64,000 bases of DNA from Sideroxydans sp. CL21 (GTDB lineage: Bacteria; Pseudomonadota; Gammaproteobacteria; Burkholderiales; Gallionellaceae): contig NZ_LR699166.1 of assembly GCF_902459525.1 (NCBI RefSeq), positions 1,252,501-1,316,500 of the forward strand, read 5' to 3'. Below the pieces are notes generated by a model. It did not search any database and had not been told where the DNA came from. It worked only from the letters and a program-made list of their open reading frames with translations. Both the position numbers and the translations under genes were made by a program. Of this stretch, positions 51,687 to 62,684 are shown one piece after another; position 1 is the stretch's first letter, and each line of letters opens with the position of its first letter.

Positions 51687-54257
51687 ATGGAACAACAATT
51701 CGCCAAAGAAACCCTGCCAGTCAGCCTTGAAGAAGAAATGCGCAAGTCCTATCTGGACTATGCGATGAGCGTCATCGTGGGCCGTGCGTTGCCGGATGTG
51801 CGCGATGGCCTGAAGCCGGTGCACAGGCGCGTTCTGTTCGCGATGCACGAACTCAATAACGACTGGAATCGCGCTTACAAGAAATCCGCGCGTATCGTCG
51901 GCGATGTCATCGGTAAATACCACCCGCACGGCGACACGGCGGTGTACGACACCATCGTGCGCATGGCGCAGGATTTTTCCTTGCGTTACACGCTGGTGGA
52001 TGGCCAGGGTAACTTCGGTTCGGTGGACGGCGATAACGCGGCGGCGATGCGTTACACCGAGATCCGCATGGCGAAGATCGCACACGAACTGCTGGCCGAT
52101 CTGGATAAAGAGACAGTGGACTTCGGGCCGAACTACGACGGTTCGGAGCATGAGCCGCTGGTGTTCCCCGCGCGCTTCCCCAACCTGCTGGTGAACGGCT
52201 CCTCCGGTATCGCGGTGGGCATGGCGACCAACATCCCGCCGCACAACATGAGTGAAGTGGTGGATGCCTGCCTGGCCCTGCTGAAAGAGCCGGACATGGA
52301 CATCGAGCAGCTGATCGAACTGGTGCCGGCTCCCGACTTCCCGACCGCCGGATTCATCTACGGCCTGGCAGGAGTGAAGGAAGGTTACCGCACGGGCCGT
52401 GGCCGCGTGGTGATGCGTGCGCGTACCCACTTCGAGGACATCGGCAAGGGCGACCGTCAGGCCATCATCATTGACGAACTTCCGTATCAGGTAAACAAGG
52501 CCACGTTGCTGATGAAGATCGGCGAGATGGTGCGCGAAAAGCGCATTGAAGGCATCTCCGAGATTCGCGACGAATCGGACAAATCCGGCATGCGTGCGGT
52601 GATCGAGCTGAAGCGCGGTGAGAACGCTGAAGTGATCCTGAACCAGCTATACAAAGACACGCCGATGCAGGACAGCTTCGGTATCAACATGGTCGCGATT
52701 CTTGACGGCCAGCCCAAGCTGCTCAACCTCAAGCAAGTGATCGAGGCGTTCCTGCGCCATCGTCGCGAAGTTGTCACGCGCCGCACCATATTCGAACTGC
52801 GCAAGGCGCGTGAGCGCGGCCATATCCTGGAAGGTCTGGCAGTCGCGCTGTCCAATGTGGACGAGATCATTGCGCTGATCAAGGCCGCACCGACTCCGCC
52901 GGACGCCAAGCGAGAATTGATGGCGCGCGGCTGGCGCTCCTCGCTGGTGGAAGACATGCTTTCCCGCGTCAGCGACGCATCGCGTCCCGATGGTTTGGCA
53001 CCTGAGTTCGGTCTGGTAGGAAAAGACGGTGAACGTGGCTACTACCTGTCGGATGCGCAAGCACAAGCCATTCTGGAATTGCGTTTGCAACGTTTGACCG
53101 GACTGGAGCAGGACAAGATCGTCGGAGAGTACCGCGAGGTGATGGACAAGATCACCGACCTGCTGGATATCCTGGCCAAGCCGGCCCGCGTGACTCAGAT
53201 CATCGGCGACGAACTGGTGACGATACGCTCGCAGTTCGGCGACAAGCGCCGTAGCGAAATCATCACGCATACACAAGACATGAGCATGGAAGACCTGATC
53301 GCGCCGGAAGACGTGGTGGTGACCATGTCGCACGGCGGCTACATGAAGGCGCAGAAGCTGGATGAATACCGCGCCCAGAAACGCGGCGGACGCGGCAAGC
53401 AGGCCACCGCGACCAAGGAAGACGATTTCGTCGATAACCTGTTCATCGCCAACACGCACGATTACATCCTGTGCTTCTCCAACCGCGGTCGCGTGTACTG
53501 GCTCAAGGTGTACGACGTGCCGCAAGGTACGCGCATCAGCCGCGGCAAGCCTATCGTCAATTTGTTGCCGCTGGAGCCGAACGAAAAGATCAACGCCATT
53601 CTGCCGGTGAAAGAGTTTACCGAAGATCAGTTCATCTTCTTTGCCACCACCGACGGTACGGTGAAAAAGACGCCGTTGTCCGACTTCGCCAACCCGCGCA
53701 AGGCCGGCATCATCGCCATCAATCTGGACGAGGGCGACTTCCTTATCGGCGTGGCGATTACCGACGGCAAGCACGACGTGATGCTGTTCTCGGATGAAGG
53801 CAGGGCAGTGCGTTTCGACGAGGATGACGTGCGCTCGATGGGCCGTGTGACGCGCGGCGTGCGCGGCATGAACCTGGCCAAGGGTGGCAAAGTGATTGCG
53901 CTGCTGGTGGCGGAAGACGAACAGCAAACCGTGCTGACCGCAACCGAGAACGGCTTCGGCAAACGCACGCCGATCGCTGAATATACCCGTCACGGACGCG
54001 GTACGCAGGGCATGATCGCGATACAGACCACCGAGCGTAATGGCAAGGTGGTGGCGGCGACGCTGGTCAAGCCGGAAGAAGAAATCATGCTGATAGGCAC
54101 CAACGGCGTGCTGATTCGCACGCGCGTCAACGAGATCCGCGAGATGAGCCGCGCCACGCAAGGCGTGACACTGATCAATCTGGGCGAGGGCGAGAAGTTG
54201 GCAGGTTTAAGCCGTATCGCCGAAACGGAAGAAGAATCTGAACCTGAATCTGAATAA
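51687..54257 (+). CDS. gyrA: DNA gyrase subunit A
   Basis: GyrA forms the break-reunion core of gyrase, which supercoils DNA with GyrB. The 856-residue protein has [25 protein letters not shown], the quinolone-region helix [13 protein letters not shown] (Thr at the position of E. coli Ser83, Asp87 kept), catalytic Tyr in RYTEIRM, and the C-terminal pinwheel with the GyrA box QKRGGRGK and six beta-blades. The tail is acidic (EEESEPESE). It is 17 bases upstream of serC and may read through into it. Confidence 0.98.
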   Translation: MEQQFAKETLPVSLEEEMRKSYLDYAMSVIVGRALPDVRDGLKPVHRRVLFAMHELNNDWNRAYKKSARIVGDVIGKYHPHGDTAVYDTIVRMAQDFSLRYTLVDGQGNFGSVDGDNAAAMRYTEIRMAKIAHELLADLDKETVDFGPNYDGSEHEPLVFPARFPNLLVNGSSGIAVGMATNIPPHNMSEVVDACLALLKEPDMDIEQLIELVPAPDFPTAGFIYGLAGVKEGYRTGRGRVVMRARTHFEDIGKGDRQAIIIDELPYQVNKATLLMKIGEMVREKRIEGISEIRDESDKSGMRAVIELKRGENAEVILNQLYKDTPMQDSFGINMVAILDGQPKLLNLKQVIEAFLRHRREVVTRRTIFELRKARERGHILEGLAVALSNVDEIIALIKAAPTPPDAKRELMARGWRSSLVEDMLSRVSDASRPDGLAPEFGLVGKDGERGYYLSDAQAQAILELRLQRLTGLEQDKIVGEYREVMDKITDLLDILAKPARVTQIIGDELVTIRSQFGDKRRSEIITHTQDMSMEDLIAPEDVVVTMSHGGYMKAQKLDEYRAQKRGGRGKQATATKEDDFVDNLFIANTHDYILCFSNRGRVYWLKVYDVPQGTRISRGKPIVNLLPLEPNEKINAILPVKEFTEDQFIFFATTDGTVKKTPLSDFANPRKAGIIAINLDEGDFLIGVAITDGKHDVMLFSDEGRAVRFDEDDVRSMGRVTRGVRGMNLAKGGKVIALLVAEDEQQTVLTATENGFGKRTPIAEYTRHGRGTQGMIAIQTTERNGKVVAATLVKPEEEIMLIGTNGVLIRTRVNEIREMSRATQGVTLINLGEGEKLAGLSRIAETEEESEPESE

Positions 54258-54274
54258 CCTCTGAGGAGAGCTGC

Positions 54275-55357
54275 ATGACGATTTACAATTTCAGCGCAGG
54301 CCCGGCAGTGTTGCCGAAAGAAGTGTTGCAGCAGGCACAGTCGGAACTCATCGACTGGCATGGCAGCGGCATGTCCGTGATGGAAATGTCGCACCGCGGC
54401 AAGGAATACATGGGCATCCATGCCCAAGCCGAGGCCGATCTGCGCGAGTTGATGGGAATCCCCGCCAATTACAAAGTGCTATTCCTGCAAGGCGGCGCGC
54501 ATCAGCAGTTCTCGATGATTCCGTTGAACCTACTGCGCGGCAAGCTCTCCGCCGACTACGTGAATACCGGCGAGTGGTCGAAAAAGGCCATCGCAGAAGC
54601 CAAGAAATTCAGCTACGTGAATGTGGCGGCGGACAATAACGACAAGAAATGTACCTATGTACCCGCATTCGACACCTGGAAACTGGACAAGGATGCGGCC
54701 TACCTGCACTACACGCCGAACGAAACCATCGGCGGCGTCGAGTTCAACTGGATTCCCAATGTGGGCGATGTGCCGCTGGTGGCGGACATGTCTTCCAATA
54801 TCCTTTCGCGCCCTGTGGATGTCTGGAAGTTCGGCCTGATCTATGCCGGTGCGCAGAAGAACATTGGCCCGGCAGGCCTGACCATCGTGATCGTGCGCGA
54901 AGACCTGATAGGACATGCTCCGTCAGGATTGCCGACCATGCTGGATTACAAGACACACGCCGATAACGACTCGATGTACAACACGCCGCCCACGTTTGCC
55001 ATCTACATGGCCGGACTGGTGTTCCAGTGGCTGAAAAAGAACGGCGGCATCGGCGCCATGGAGCGCGCCAATATCGCCAAGGCGGAGCTGCTGTACTCGG
55101 CGATCGATGCCAGCAACGGCTTTTACAATTGCCCGGTGAGCAAGTCTGACCGTTCGCGCATGAACGTGCCGTTCACGCTTAAGGATGCGAATATGGACGG
55201 CGATTTCCTGAAACAGGCGGATGCGCGCGGTTTGCTGCAACTGAAGGGACACCGTTCCGTCGGCGGCATGCGTGCTTCCATCTACAACGCGATGCCCTTG
55301 GCAGGCGTGCAGGCTCTGGTGAACTTCATGAACGAGTTTGCCAGCCAGCATGGCTAA
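54275..55357 (+). CDS. serC: Phosphoserine aminotransferase
   Basis: SerC transaminates 3-phosphohydroxypyruvate to phosphoserine (and acts in pyridoxal phosphate synthesis). The 360-residue PLP enzyme shows [21 protein letters not shown] and the PLP-lysine in [19 protein letters not shown] precedes the ATG. Its stop lies inside the first codons of serA, 8 bases of overlap. Confidence 0.97.
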   Translation: MTIYNFSAGPAVLPKEVLQQAQSELIDWHGSGMSVMEMSHRGKEYMGIHAQAEADLRELMGIPANYKVLFLQGGAHQQFSMIPLNLLRGKLSADYVNTGEWSKKAIAEAKKFSYVNVAADNNDKKCTYVPAFDTWKLDKDAAYLHYTPNETIGGVEFNWIPNVGDVPLVADMSSNILSRPVDVWKFGLIYAGAQKNIGPAGLTIVIVREDLIGHAPSGLPTMLDYKTHADNDSMYNTPPTFAIYMAGLVFQWLKKNGGIGAMERANIAKAELLYSAIDASNGFYNCPVSKSDRSRMNVPFTLKDANMDGDFLKQADARGLLQLKGHRSVGGMRASIYNAMPLAGVQALVNFMNEFASQHG

Positions 55358-56540
55358 GGGTTTCCAGATCCTGACGCTGAACAAGATTTCGCCGACAGGC
55401 CTGAAGCGCCTGCCGGCGGGGCGCTATCACGTAGGGGACAAGGTCACACATCCGGATGCGATTCTGGTGCGATCGCACAACATGCTGGAGATGGATATCC
55501 CGTCCGGTGTGCTGGCCATTGCACGCGCAGGGGCGGGAACGAACAACGTGCCCGTGAAGAAGATGAGCGAGCGCGGCGTGCCGGTCTTCATTGCGCCTGG
55601 CGCGAACGCGAACGCGGTCAAGGAGCTGGTCATCACGGGCATGCTGCTGGCCTCGCGCAACGTCGTTCCTGCGCTGCGTTTTACATCCGGGTTGAAGGGC
55701 GACGATGCGACCATGCACAAGCTGGTCGAGGACGGAAAGAAAGACTACGCCGGGACCGAGTTGCAGGGACGTACGCTGGGTATAGTCGGCTTGGGCGCGA
55801 TCGGACGCCTGGTGGCGAATGCCGCCATCGGGCTCGGCATGAAAGTGATCGGCTACGATCCGGAGATCACTGTGGATGCGGCATGGAGCCTGTCTTCGCA
55901 GGTGAAGAAGGCATCCGGCATCGAGGACCTGCTCAAGCACAGCGATTTCGTCACGCTGCACGTGCCGCTGCTGGATGCGACCCGCAACCTGATCGACGAC
56001 AAGCGCGTGGCGGCGATGAAGTCGGGTGCTGTGCTGCTGAACTTCTCGCGCGATGCCATTGTCAACGAGGATGCGGTCATTGCCGGGCTGGCGAGCAATC
56101 ATTTGCGCGGTTATGTATGCGATTTTCCAAGCAACAAGTCGCTATCGAATGACAAGATCATCGCACTGCCTCATCTGGGGGCTTCCACTGAAGAGGCGGA
56201 AGAGAATTGTGCCGTGATGGTGGTGGAGCAGCTGCGCGAATATCTGGAACACGGCAATATCGCCAACACGGTGAACTTCCCCAATGTTTCCATGCCGCGC
56301 GAATCGGCGTTTCGTGTGGCCATTGCCAACAGCAATGTGCCGAACATGCTGGGGCAGATATCCACTGCGCTGGCGAAAGCAAGTATCAATATTCATAACA
56401 TGACCAACAAATCGCGCGGAGACATGGCTTACACACTTGTTGATACCGATACCGCACTGCCAGAAAACGTGATTGCGCAGATTGCAGCCATTCCCGGTGT
56501 GCTGATGGTGCGGGCGTTGCCGCTGGAGGCGGACGAATGA
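55350..56540 (+). CDS. serA: D-3-phosphoglycerate dehydrogenase
   Basis: SerA oxidises 3-phosphoglycerate to phosphohydroxypyruvate, the first step of serine synthesis. The 396-residue protein has the substrate-binding front ([17 protein letters not shown]), the NAD-binding [13 protein letters not shown], the catalytic Arg/Glu/His region and a C-terminal ACT domain (about residues 320-396) that normally binds serine for feedback control. ATG 55350 (MAKGFQIL) overlaps the serC stop; the frame-extended start at 55338 is less likely. Confidence 0.96.
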   Translation: MAKGFQILTLNKISPTGLKRLPAGRYHVGDKVTHPDAILVRSHNMLEMDIPSGVLAIARAGAGTNNVPVKKMSERGVPVFIAPGANANAVKELVITGMLLASRNVVPALRFTSGLKGDDATMHKLVEDGKKDYAGTELQGRTLGIVGLGAIGRLVANAAIGLGMKVIGYDPEITVDAAWSLSSQVKKASGIEDLLKHSDFVTLHVPLLDATRNLIDDKRVAAMKSGAVLLNFSRDAIVNEDAVIAGLASNHLRGYVCDFPSNKSLSNDKIIALPHLGASTEEAEENCAVMVVEQLREYLEHGNIANTVNFPNVSMPRESAFRVAIANSNVPNMLGQISTALAKASINIHNMTNKSRGDMAYTLVDTDTALPENVIAQIAAIPGVLMVRALPLEADE

Positions 56541-57601
56541 GCGAAGAGTTGAAAAAATACCGGGAAAAAATCGACCGTATCGACGACGAGTTGCTGAAGC
56601 TCTTCAATCAGCGCGCCGGACTGGCGCAGCAGATCGGCCATGCCAAGGGAAACGGCGCGGTGCTGCGTCCCGAGCGCGAGGCTCAGGTGCTGCAGCGCAT
56701 GGTTCAGGCGAATACCGGGCCGCTGTCCAACCAGGGAGTGACGCAGTTGTTCACCGAGGTCATGTCGCAATGCCGCGCGCTGGAGGCCCCGTTGCGTGTG
56801 GCTTATCTTGGCCCGCACGGGACGTTCAGCGAAGCCGCGGTCTTCCAGAGATTCGGTCAGGCTACCGAAGGATTGCCCGTTGATTCGATAGATGGCGTAT
56901 TCAGTGCCGTGGAAAGCGGAGCGGCCAACTACGGTCTGGTGCCGGTAGAGAATTCCACCGAGGGAGCGATTGGGCGCACGCTTGATCTGCTGCTGAACAG
57001 CAATCTCAAGATTTGCGGCGAGGTCTTGCTGCAGGTGCATCAATGCGTGCTGTCGAACGAGAATGATCTTTCGCTTATTCGTAAAGTCTATTCGCATCCG
57101 CAATCTTTCGGGCAATGCCAGGGCTGGTTGAATGCACATCTGCCGCACGCCGAGCGTATCACTGCGTCCAGCAATGCCGACGCAGCGCGCCTGGCGGCAG
57201 AGGAATCATTCGCTGCAGCCATTGCCGGGGAGCAGGCTGCGGAGCATTTCAAGCTGAAAGTCCTGGTGCCGAACATTGAGGACGATGCGCGCAACACCAC
57301 GCGCTTCCTCGTCATCGGCAAGCAGGAAGTGGCGCCGTCCGGCCGCGACAAGACTTCGCTGGCGATGTCCGCCGCAAACCGTCCCGGTGCGATGCACGAC
57401 CTGCTCACGCCGTTTGCGAGCAATGGCGTGTCGATGACCAAGATGGAATCGCGGCCTTCTCGCACCGGCTTGTGGGAATATGTGTTCTACGTCGATATTG
57501 AAGGTCATCAATCGGATGCCAAAGTGGCGGCTTCGTTGGCGCAGCTCAAGCAGATTGCTTCTTTCGTCAAGGTGCTGGGTTCTTATCCGGTCGCCGGCTA
57601 A
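56537..57601 (+). CDS. pheA: Bifunctional chorismate mutase / prephenate dehydratase (P-protein)
   Basis: PheA turns chorismate into prephenate and then phenylpyruvate. The 354-residue protein has an AroQ-type mutase domain (about residues 1-85; DELLKLFNQRAGLAQQIGHAK), a dehydratase domain with ENSTEGAIGRTLD and the TTRF motif, and a C-terminal ACT domain with GAMHDLL and ESRPSR, where phenylalanine inhibits. The ATG overlaps the serA stop by 4 bases. Confidence 0.97.
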   Translation: MSEELKKYREKIDRIDDELLKLFNQRAGLAQQIGHAKGNGAVLRPEREAQVLQRMVQANTGPLSNQGVTQLFTEVMSQCRALEAPLRVAYLGPHGTFSEAAVFQRFGQATEGLPVDSIDGVFSAVESGAANYGLVPVENSTEGAIGRTLDLLLNSNLKICGEVLLQVHQCVLSNENDLSLIRKVYSHPQSFGQCQGWLNAHLPHAERITASSNADAARLAAEESFAAAIAGEQAAEHFKLKVLVPNIEDDARNTTRFLVIGKQEVAPSGRDKTSLAMSAANRPGAMHDLLTPFASNGVSMTKMESRPSRTGLWEYVFYVDIEGHQSDAKVAASLAQLKQIASFVKVLGSYPVAG

Positions 57602-57625
57602 ACGTTTCAACAAGCAAGGTATCAA

Positions 57626-58747
57626 ATGAATTACTGTGATTTAGCACCTTCCTATATTCGCTCTATTGCGCCGTATCAGCCGGGCAAGCCGATCTCCGAG
57701 TTGGAGCGCGAGCTGGGCATCACCGGCATCGTCAAGCTGGCCTCGAACGAGAACCCGCTGGGTGCGAGCCCGGCCGCGGTTGCCGCGATGCAGGAGGCGA
57801 TCAAGACCATCGCGCTGTATCCGGACGGCAACGGTTTCGATCTGAAGGATGCGCTGGTGAAACGCTACGGTGTAACCCATGCCAACGTGACCTTGGGCAA
57901 CGGAAGCAACGACCTGCTGGAACTCGCGGCGCGTGCTTTCCTGACGCCCGGCGATAATGTCGTCTATTCGGCACATGCCTTTGCGGTGTACGCGCTGGCA
58001 TCGCAGGCCGTCGGTGCAACCGGCATCAGCGTCCCGGCCGCCAAAGGTTACGGGCATGATCTGCCCGCGATGCTGAAAGCAGCCAAAGACAACAAGGCGA
58101 AGATCGTGTTCATCGCCAACCCGAACAACCCGACCGGTACCTTCCTGAGTGCCGACGAGTTGGAGGTATTCCTGCGTGGCCTTCCACCCGAAATTCTGGT
58201 GGTGCTGGACGAGGCATACAACGAATATCTGCCGGAAGACAAACGCTACGACAGCGTGGGCTGGCTGAAGGAGTTCCCCAACCTGATCATCTCGCGCACT
58301 TTCTCCAAGGCTTATGGCCTGGCAGGTTTGCGCGTAGGTTATGCACTGGCGCATGAACAGGTGACGGACATGATGAATCGCGTGCGCCAGCCGTTCAACG
58401 TGAACAGCGTCGCGCAGGCGGCAGCCGTGGCGGCCTTGCGCGATGTATCCTTCGTGAAGAAGACTTTCGAACTGAACCGGCGCGGTATGCTGCAGATCAC
58501 CGAAGGTTTGACCAAGCTGGGCCTGGAGTACATCCCGTCGTTCGGCAATTTCGTGGCATTCCGCATCGGCAATGCAACGGCGATGTACCGACGCTTGCTT
58601 GAGCTGGGTGTGATCGTACGCCCGATAGCAAACTACGATATGCCGGACTGGTTGCGCGTGAGTATCGGTCTGGAAAGTGAAAATGCAAAGTTTTTGTCTG
58701 CGCTTGAAAAGTGCATCAATCAGCAAGTTAATGGAGAAATCAAATGA
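57626..58747 (+). CDS. hisC: Histidinol-phosphate aminotransferase
   Basis: HisC makes histidinol phosphate and can also transaminate aromatic keto acids, which would explain its place between pheA and tyrA. The 373-residue fold-type I PLP protein shows [32 protein letters not shown] and the PLP-lysine in [22 protein letters not shown] precedes the ATG. It overlaps the next gene by 4 bases. Confidence 0.95.
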   Translation: MNYCDLAPSYIRSIAPYQPGKPISELERELGITGIVKLASNENPLGASPAAVAAMQEAIKTIALYPDGNGFDLKDALVKRYGVTHANVTLGNGSNDLLELAARAFLTPGDNVVYSAHAFAVYALASQAVGATGISVPAAKGYGHDLPAMLKAAKDNKAKIVFIANPNNPTGTFLSADELEVFLRGLPPEILVVLDEAYNEYLPEDKRYDSVGWLKEFPNLIISRTFSKAYGLAGLRVGYALAHEQVTDMMNRVRQPFNVNSVAQAAAVAALRDVSFVKKTFELNRRGMLQITEGLTKLGLEYIPSFGNFVAFRIGNATAMYRRLLELGVIVRPIANYDMPDWLRVSIGLESENAKFLSALEKCINQQVNGEIK

Positions 58748-59760
58748 TCATCGTAATGGGCAATGAAACCACCGACGCACAAATCGACACGGTGGTAAAA
58801 AAACTGGAAACGGCCGGACTCAAGGCCAATATCTCGCGCGGTGTGGAGCGCACCGTCATCGGTGCCATCGGCGACGAACGCAAGCTGGATCCGGAAATGT
58901 TCACTTCGCTGCCGGGTGTGGAATCGGCGATGCACATCACCAAGCAATACAAAATCGTGTCGCGCGAGTCGCACAAGCAGGATACCGTCATCGACATCGC
59001 GGGTATCCCGCTGGGCGGCAACCAGATCCAGATCATCGGCGGCCCATGTTCGGTGGAGACCCAGGAGCAGATGGACTTGTCGGCCAAGTTCGTGAAAGAA
59101 GCCGGCTGCCGTCTGATGCGCGGCGGTGCGTTCAAGCCGCGCACCAGCCCCTATGCTTTCCAGGGGCACGGCGTGGAAGGGCTGGCCATGTTCCGCAAGG
59201 CGGCAGACAAATTCAAACTGCCCATCGTCACCGAACTGATGGACGTGCGCCAGATCGACGCTTTCCTCGAATACGATGTGGACGTGATCCAGATCGGTAC
59301 GCGCAACATGCAGAACTTCGACCTGTTGAAGGAAGTCGGGCGCGTCAATAAACCGGTCATTCTCAAGCGTGGCATGTCGGCGACGATTTCGGAATGGCTG
59401 ATGGCCGCGGAATACATCGCCGCGCGCGGCAACCACAACATCATTTTCTGCGAGCGCGGCATTCGCACCTTCGAGACTGCATACCGCAACGTGCTGGATG
59501 TGACGGCTATCCCCGTGCTGAAGAAAGAGACCCATTTGCCGGTGATCGTCGATCCTTCTCATGCAGGCGGCAAGGCGTGGATGGTTCCAGCGCTGTCGCA
59601 GGCCGCCATTGCCGCCGGTGCGGACGGTCTGCTGGTCGAGATGCACCCCAGCCCGTGCGACGCATGGTGCGATGCCGACCAGGCGCTGACGCCGGGCGAG
59701 CTGAAGAAGCTGATGGGTACGCTGGGTGCGATCGCCGGGGCGATCGGACGGACTCTGTAA
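58744..59760 (+). CDS. aroF: 3-deoxy-7-phosphoheptulonate synthase, short-type with N-terminal regulatory domain
   Basis: DAHP synthase joins PEP and erythrose 4-phosphate, the first step of the shikimate pathway. The 338-residue protein has a ferredoxin-like N-terminal domain (about residues 1-70) and a TIM barrel with [48 protein letters not shown] and [12 protein letters not shown]. This is the type I-beta layout known from Thermotoga, different from E. coli AroF/G/H. ATGA overlap with hisC. Confidence 0.96.
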   Translation: MIIVMGNETTDAQIDTVVKKLETAGLKANISRGVERTVIGAIGDERKLDPEMFTSLPGVESAMHITKQYKIVSRESHKQDTVIDIAGIPLGGNQIQIIGGPCSVETQEQMDLSAKFVKEAGCRLMRGGAFKPRTSPYAFQGHGVEGLAMFRKAADKFKLPIVTELMDVRQIDAFLEYDVDVIQIGTRNMQNFDLLKEVGRVNKPVILKRGMSATISEWLMAAEYIAARGNHNIIFCERGIRTFETAYRNVLDVTAIPVLKKETHLPVIVDPSHAGGKAWMVPALSQAAIAAGADGLLVEMHPSPCDAWCDADQALTPGELKKLMGTLGAIAGAIGRTL

Positions 59761-59763
59761 GTC

Positions 59764-60633
59764 ATGCAGCCTGCCTTTCGAAAGGTCGTCATCTTTGGCG
59801 CAGGATTGATTGGCGGGTCGTTTTCCCTGGCGTTGCGCAAGGCGGGGGCCGTGGGCGAAGTGGTCGGTTTCGGGCGCAGCTCGGCAACGCTGGAAGAGGC
59901 CAGGCAACTCGGCATCCTTGACCGCATCGGCGGCGATGTGGCGCAGGAAGTGTGCGATGCGGACATTGTTCTGCTCGCTACACCCGTGGCGCAAATGGCG
60001 GAAATATTCATCCGCATCGCCCCTCATCTTGGCGCTCACACGCTGGTCACAGATGGTGGCAGCACCAAGAGCGACGTGGTGGCCGCAGCGCGGGCGCATC
60101 TGGGTAACAAGATTGGACAATTCATTCCCGCGCACCCCATTGCGGGTGCCGAAAAGAGTGGCGCAGCTGCAGCACTGGCCGGTCTGTATCAAGGCAAGAA
60201 AGTTGTGCTGACTCCGTTGACGGAGAATTCGAAAGATGCGGTGGCACGCATCCGCAAGGCTTGGCAATCATGCGGGGCGGTAGTGAGCGAGCTGACACCG
60301 CAACAGCATGACGAAGTTTTTGCCGCAGTGAGCCATCTGCCGCACCTGCTGTCTTTTGCGCTGGTGCACGACCTGGCGCAACGCGACAACCGTGAACAAT
60401 TGCTTTCTTTCGCGGCCAGCGGCTTTCGCGATTTCACCCGCATCGCGGCCAGCAGTCCCGAGATGTGGCGCGACATCAGTCTGGCCAATCGCGCAGCCTT
60501 GCTGAAAGAAGTGAAACGCTACGCGGATGAGCTTTATGTCGTATATCAGGCGCTGGAAAACAACGACGCCGCCAAACTGGAAGAGATTTTCAGCGAGGCG
60601 CGTAAAGTGCGCAGCGCCTGGACGCAACAATAA
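59764..60633 (+). CDS. tyrA: Prephenate dehydrogenase
   Basis: TyrA oxidises prephenate to 4-hydroxyphenylpyruvate for tyrosine. The 289-residue protein has the Rossmann loop [18 protein letters not shown], the catalytic His region [12 protein letters not shown], and [19 protein letters not shown]. It is a stand-alone dehydrogenase without mutase or EPSP synthase fused, in contrast to E. coli and Pseudomonas. Three bases separate it from aroF. Confidence 0.96.
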   Translation: MQPAFRKVVIFGAGLIGGSFSLALRKAGAVGEVVGFGRSSATLEEARQLGILDRIGGDVAQEVCDADIVLLATPVAQMAEIFIRIAPHLGAHTLVTDGGSTKSDVVAAARAHLGNKIGQFIPAHPIAGAEKSGAAAALAGLYQGKKVVLTPLTENSKDAVARIRKAWQSCGAVVSELTPQQHDEVFAAVSHLPHLLSFALVHDLAQRDNREQLLSFAASGFRDFTRIAASSPEMWRDISLANRAALLKEVKRYADELYVVYQALENNDAAKLEEIFSEARKVRSAWTQQ

Positions 60634-60652
60634 TAACTACACTTCTTATAGT

Positions 60653-62617
60653 ATGACTCAGCACGAATCTATTGATCTCCCCCCTTTGTTGTCTGCGCAC
60701 GGTACCGTGCGTTTGCCCGGTTCCAAGAGCATCTCCAATCGGGTGCTGCTGCTGGCAGCGCTGGCCGAAGGTACGACGACAGTGCGTGACCTGCTGCATT
60801 CCGATGATACCGAACGCATGCTGGATGCCTTGCGCATATTGGGTGTGCGGGTCGAGTCGCTCGGCGATAACGCATATCGCATCACGGGTTGTGGCGGAAA
60901 TTTTCCGAACAAAGATGCCAAACTGTTCCTCGGTAATGCGGGTACGGCGTTCCGTCCTTTGACAGCGGCACTGGCCTTATCGGGCGGCAGCTACGAACTC
61001 TCCGGCGTGCCGCGCATGCACGAGCGTCCCATCGGCGATCTGGTCGATGCATTGCGCCAACTGGGGGCAAATATTCGGTATCTTGGCAATGAGGGTTTTC
61101 CGCCATTGCAGATTTCTCCTGCGAAATTGGCTGGCGATATTGTGGAGGTACGCGGCGATGTATCGAGCCAGTTCCTGACGGGTTTGTTGATGGCATTGCC
61201 ATTGGCAGGACAAACAGTAAGAGTCGAGGTGGTCGGCGAACTCATTTCCAAGCCATACATCGAGATCACGCTGGCGATGATGGCGCGTTTTGATGTACGA
61301 GTGGAGCGGCATGAGTGGCGCAGCTTTGTGGTGTTCGGCAGCCAGAATTATGTGTCGCCGCAAGAAATCTATGTTGAAGGTGATGCTTCGTCTGCCTCAT
61401 ATTTTTTGGCCGCTGGTGCGATTGGCGGCGGTCCGGTGAAGGTGGAAGGCGTCGGCAACGCTAGTGTGCAAGGCGATAAGCGGTTCATGGATGCCTTGGG
61501 GGAAATGGGTGCCTTGATTGACCATGGTCCGAATTGGATGGAAGCGCGTGGGCCTGCCAATGGCAAGTTGAAGGCCATCGATCTCGACTGCAACCATATC
61601 CCCGATGCGGCAATGACACTAGCCGTGGCGGCGCTGTTCGCCGACGGCACGACCACGCTGCGCAACATCGCCAGCTGGCGAGTGAAAGAGACCGACCGCA
61701 TCGCGGCCATGGCGACCGAGCTGCGCAAGGTGGGTGCAACAGTGGAAGAAGGTGCGGATTTCATCCGTATCATGCCGCCCGCTTCACGCTCCTCGATCCT
61801 CAATCCCCAATCCGGTATCGATACCTACGACGATCACCGCATGGCGATGTGTTTCTCGCTTGCGGCCTTCGGCGGAGCAGGCGTACGCATCAACGATCCG
61901 AAGTGTGTCGCCAAGACTTTCCCTGAATATTTCGCCGAGTTTGCCAAAGTGACGCAGGCCGTGCCGGTGATCGCCATCGACGGCCCGTCGGCTTCCGGCA
62001 AAGGCACGGTGGCGCAGCGCGTGGCGACGGCGCTGGGCATGCATTATCTCGACAGCGGCGCCTTGTATCGTTTGCTCGGGCTGGCAGCACAAAAGCGCGG
62101 CATCGCGCTGGAAGCAGAAGATCAACTGGCGGAACTGGCCGGACAGGTTGATATCCGCTTTGAGGGTGAGGATATTTGGCTGGATGGAGCAAAAGTGGGC
62201 GACGAATTGCGCACCGAGGAAGCAGGGTCTGCGGCCTCTAAAATCGCAGCCTTGCCCAAGGTGCGTGCGGCGTTGCTGGACAAGCAGCGTGCCTTCCGGC
62301 GCGCACCGGGGCTGGTGGCTGACGGACGCGACATGGCGTCAGTGGTATTCCCGGATTCGGCGTTGAAGATATTTTTGACCGCGAGTGCCGAAGCGCGGGC
62401 CGAGCGCAGATATAAACAGTTGAAAGAAAAAGGGATGAGTGCTAATATCGCCGCCCTTTTGCAAGATATACAGGCGCGCGACAAGCGGGATACACAGCGT
62501 AGCGTGGCCCCTTTGCAACAGGCGCAAGGTGCGAGCTTGCTGGATACGACTCCTCTGAACATCGAGCAGGCGGTTCAGGAAGTGCTTAGCCGCTACCGTG
62601 CGTTGGAGTCCAAATAG
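60653..62617 (+). CDS. aroA-cmk: Fused EPSP synthase / cytidylate kinase
   Basis: The 654-residue protein joins 3-phosphoshikimate 1-carboxyvinyltransferase (about residues 1-437; [55 protein letters not shown]) to CMP/dCMP kinase (about 438-654; P-loop [35 protein letters not shown]) with almost no linker. There is no stop or reinitiation site between them. The first makes EPSP for chorismate, the second phosphorylates CMP. The start ATG 60653 has no clear ribosome binding site. Confidence 0.95.
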   Translation: MTQHESIDLPPLLSAHGTVRLPGSKSISNRVLLLAALAEGTTTVRDLLHSDDTERMLDALRILGVRVESLGDNAYRITGCGGNFPNKDAKLFLGNAGTAFRPLTAALALSGGSYELSGVPRMHERPIGDLVDALRQLGANIRYLGNEGFPPLQISPAKLAGDIVEVRGDVSSQFLTGLLMALPLAGQTVRVEVVGELISKPYIEITLAMMARFDVRVERHEWRSFVVFGSQNYVSPQEIYVEGDASSASYFLAAGAIGGGPVKVEGVGNASVQGDKRFMDALGEMGALIDHGPNWMEARGPANGKLKAIDLDCNHIPDAAMTLAVAALFADGTTTLRNIASWRVKETDRIAAMATELRKVGATVEEGADFIRIMPPASRSSILNPQSGIDTYDDHRMAMCFSLAAFGGAGVRINDPKCVAKTFPEYFAEFAKVTQAVPVIAIDGPSASGKGTVAQRVATALGMHYLDSGALYRLLGLAAQKRGIALEAEDQLAELAGQVDIRFEGEDIWLDGAKVGDELRTEEAGSAASKIAALPKVRAALLDKQRAFRRAPGLVADGRDMASVVFPDSALKIFLTASAEARAERRYKQLKEKGMSANIAALLQDIQARDKRDTQRSVAPLQQAQGASLLDTTPLNIEQAVQEVLSRYRALESK

Positions 62618-62684
62618 AGCCTTTCTGTTTGGGTTGATTAACTAACCCCCGCTTATCACGGGATTGTCCTCAAGGTATACCAAA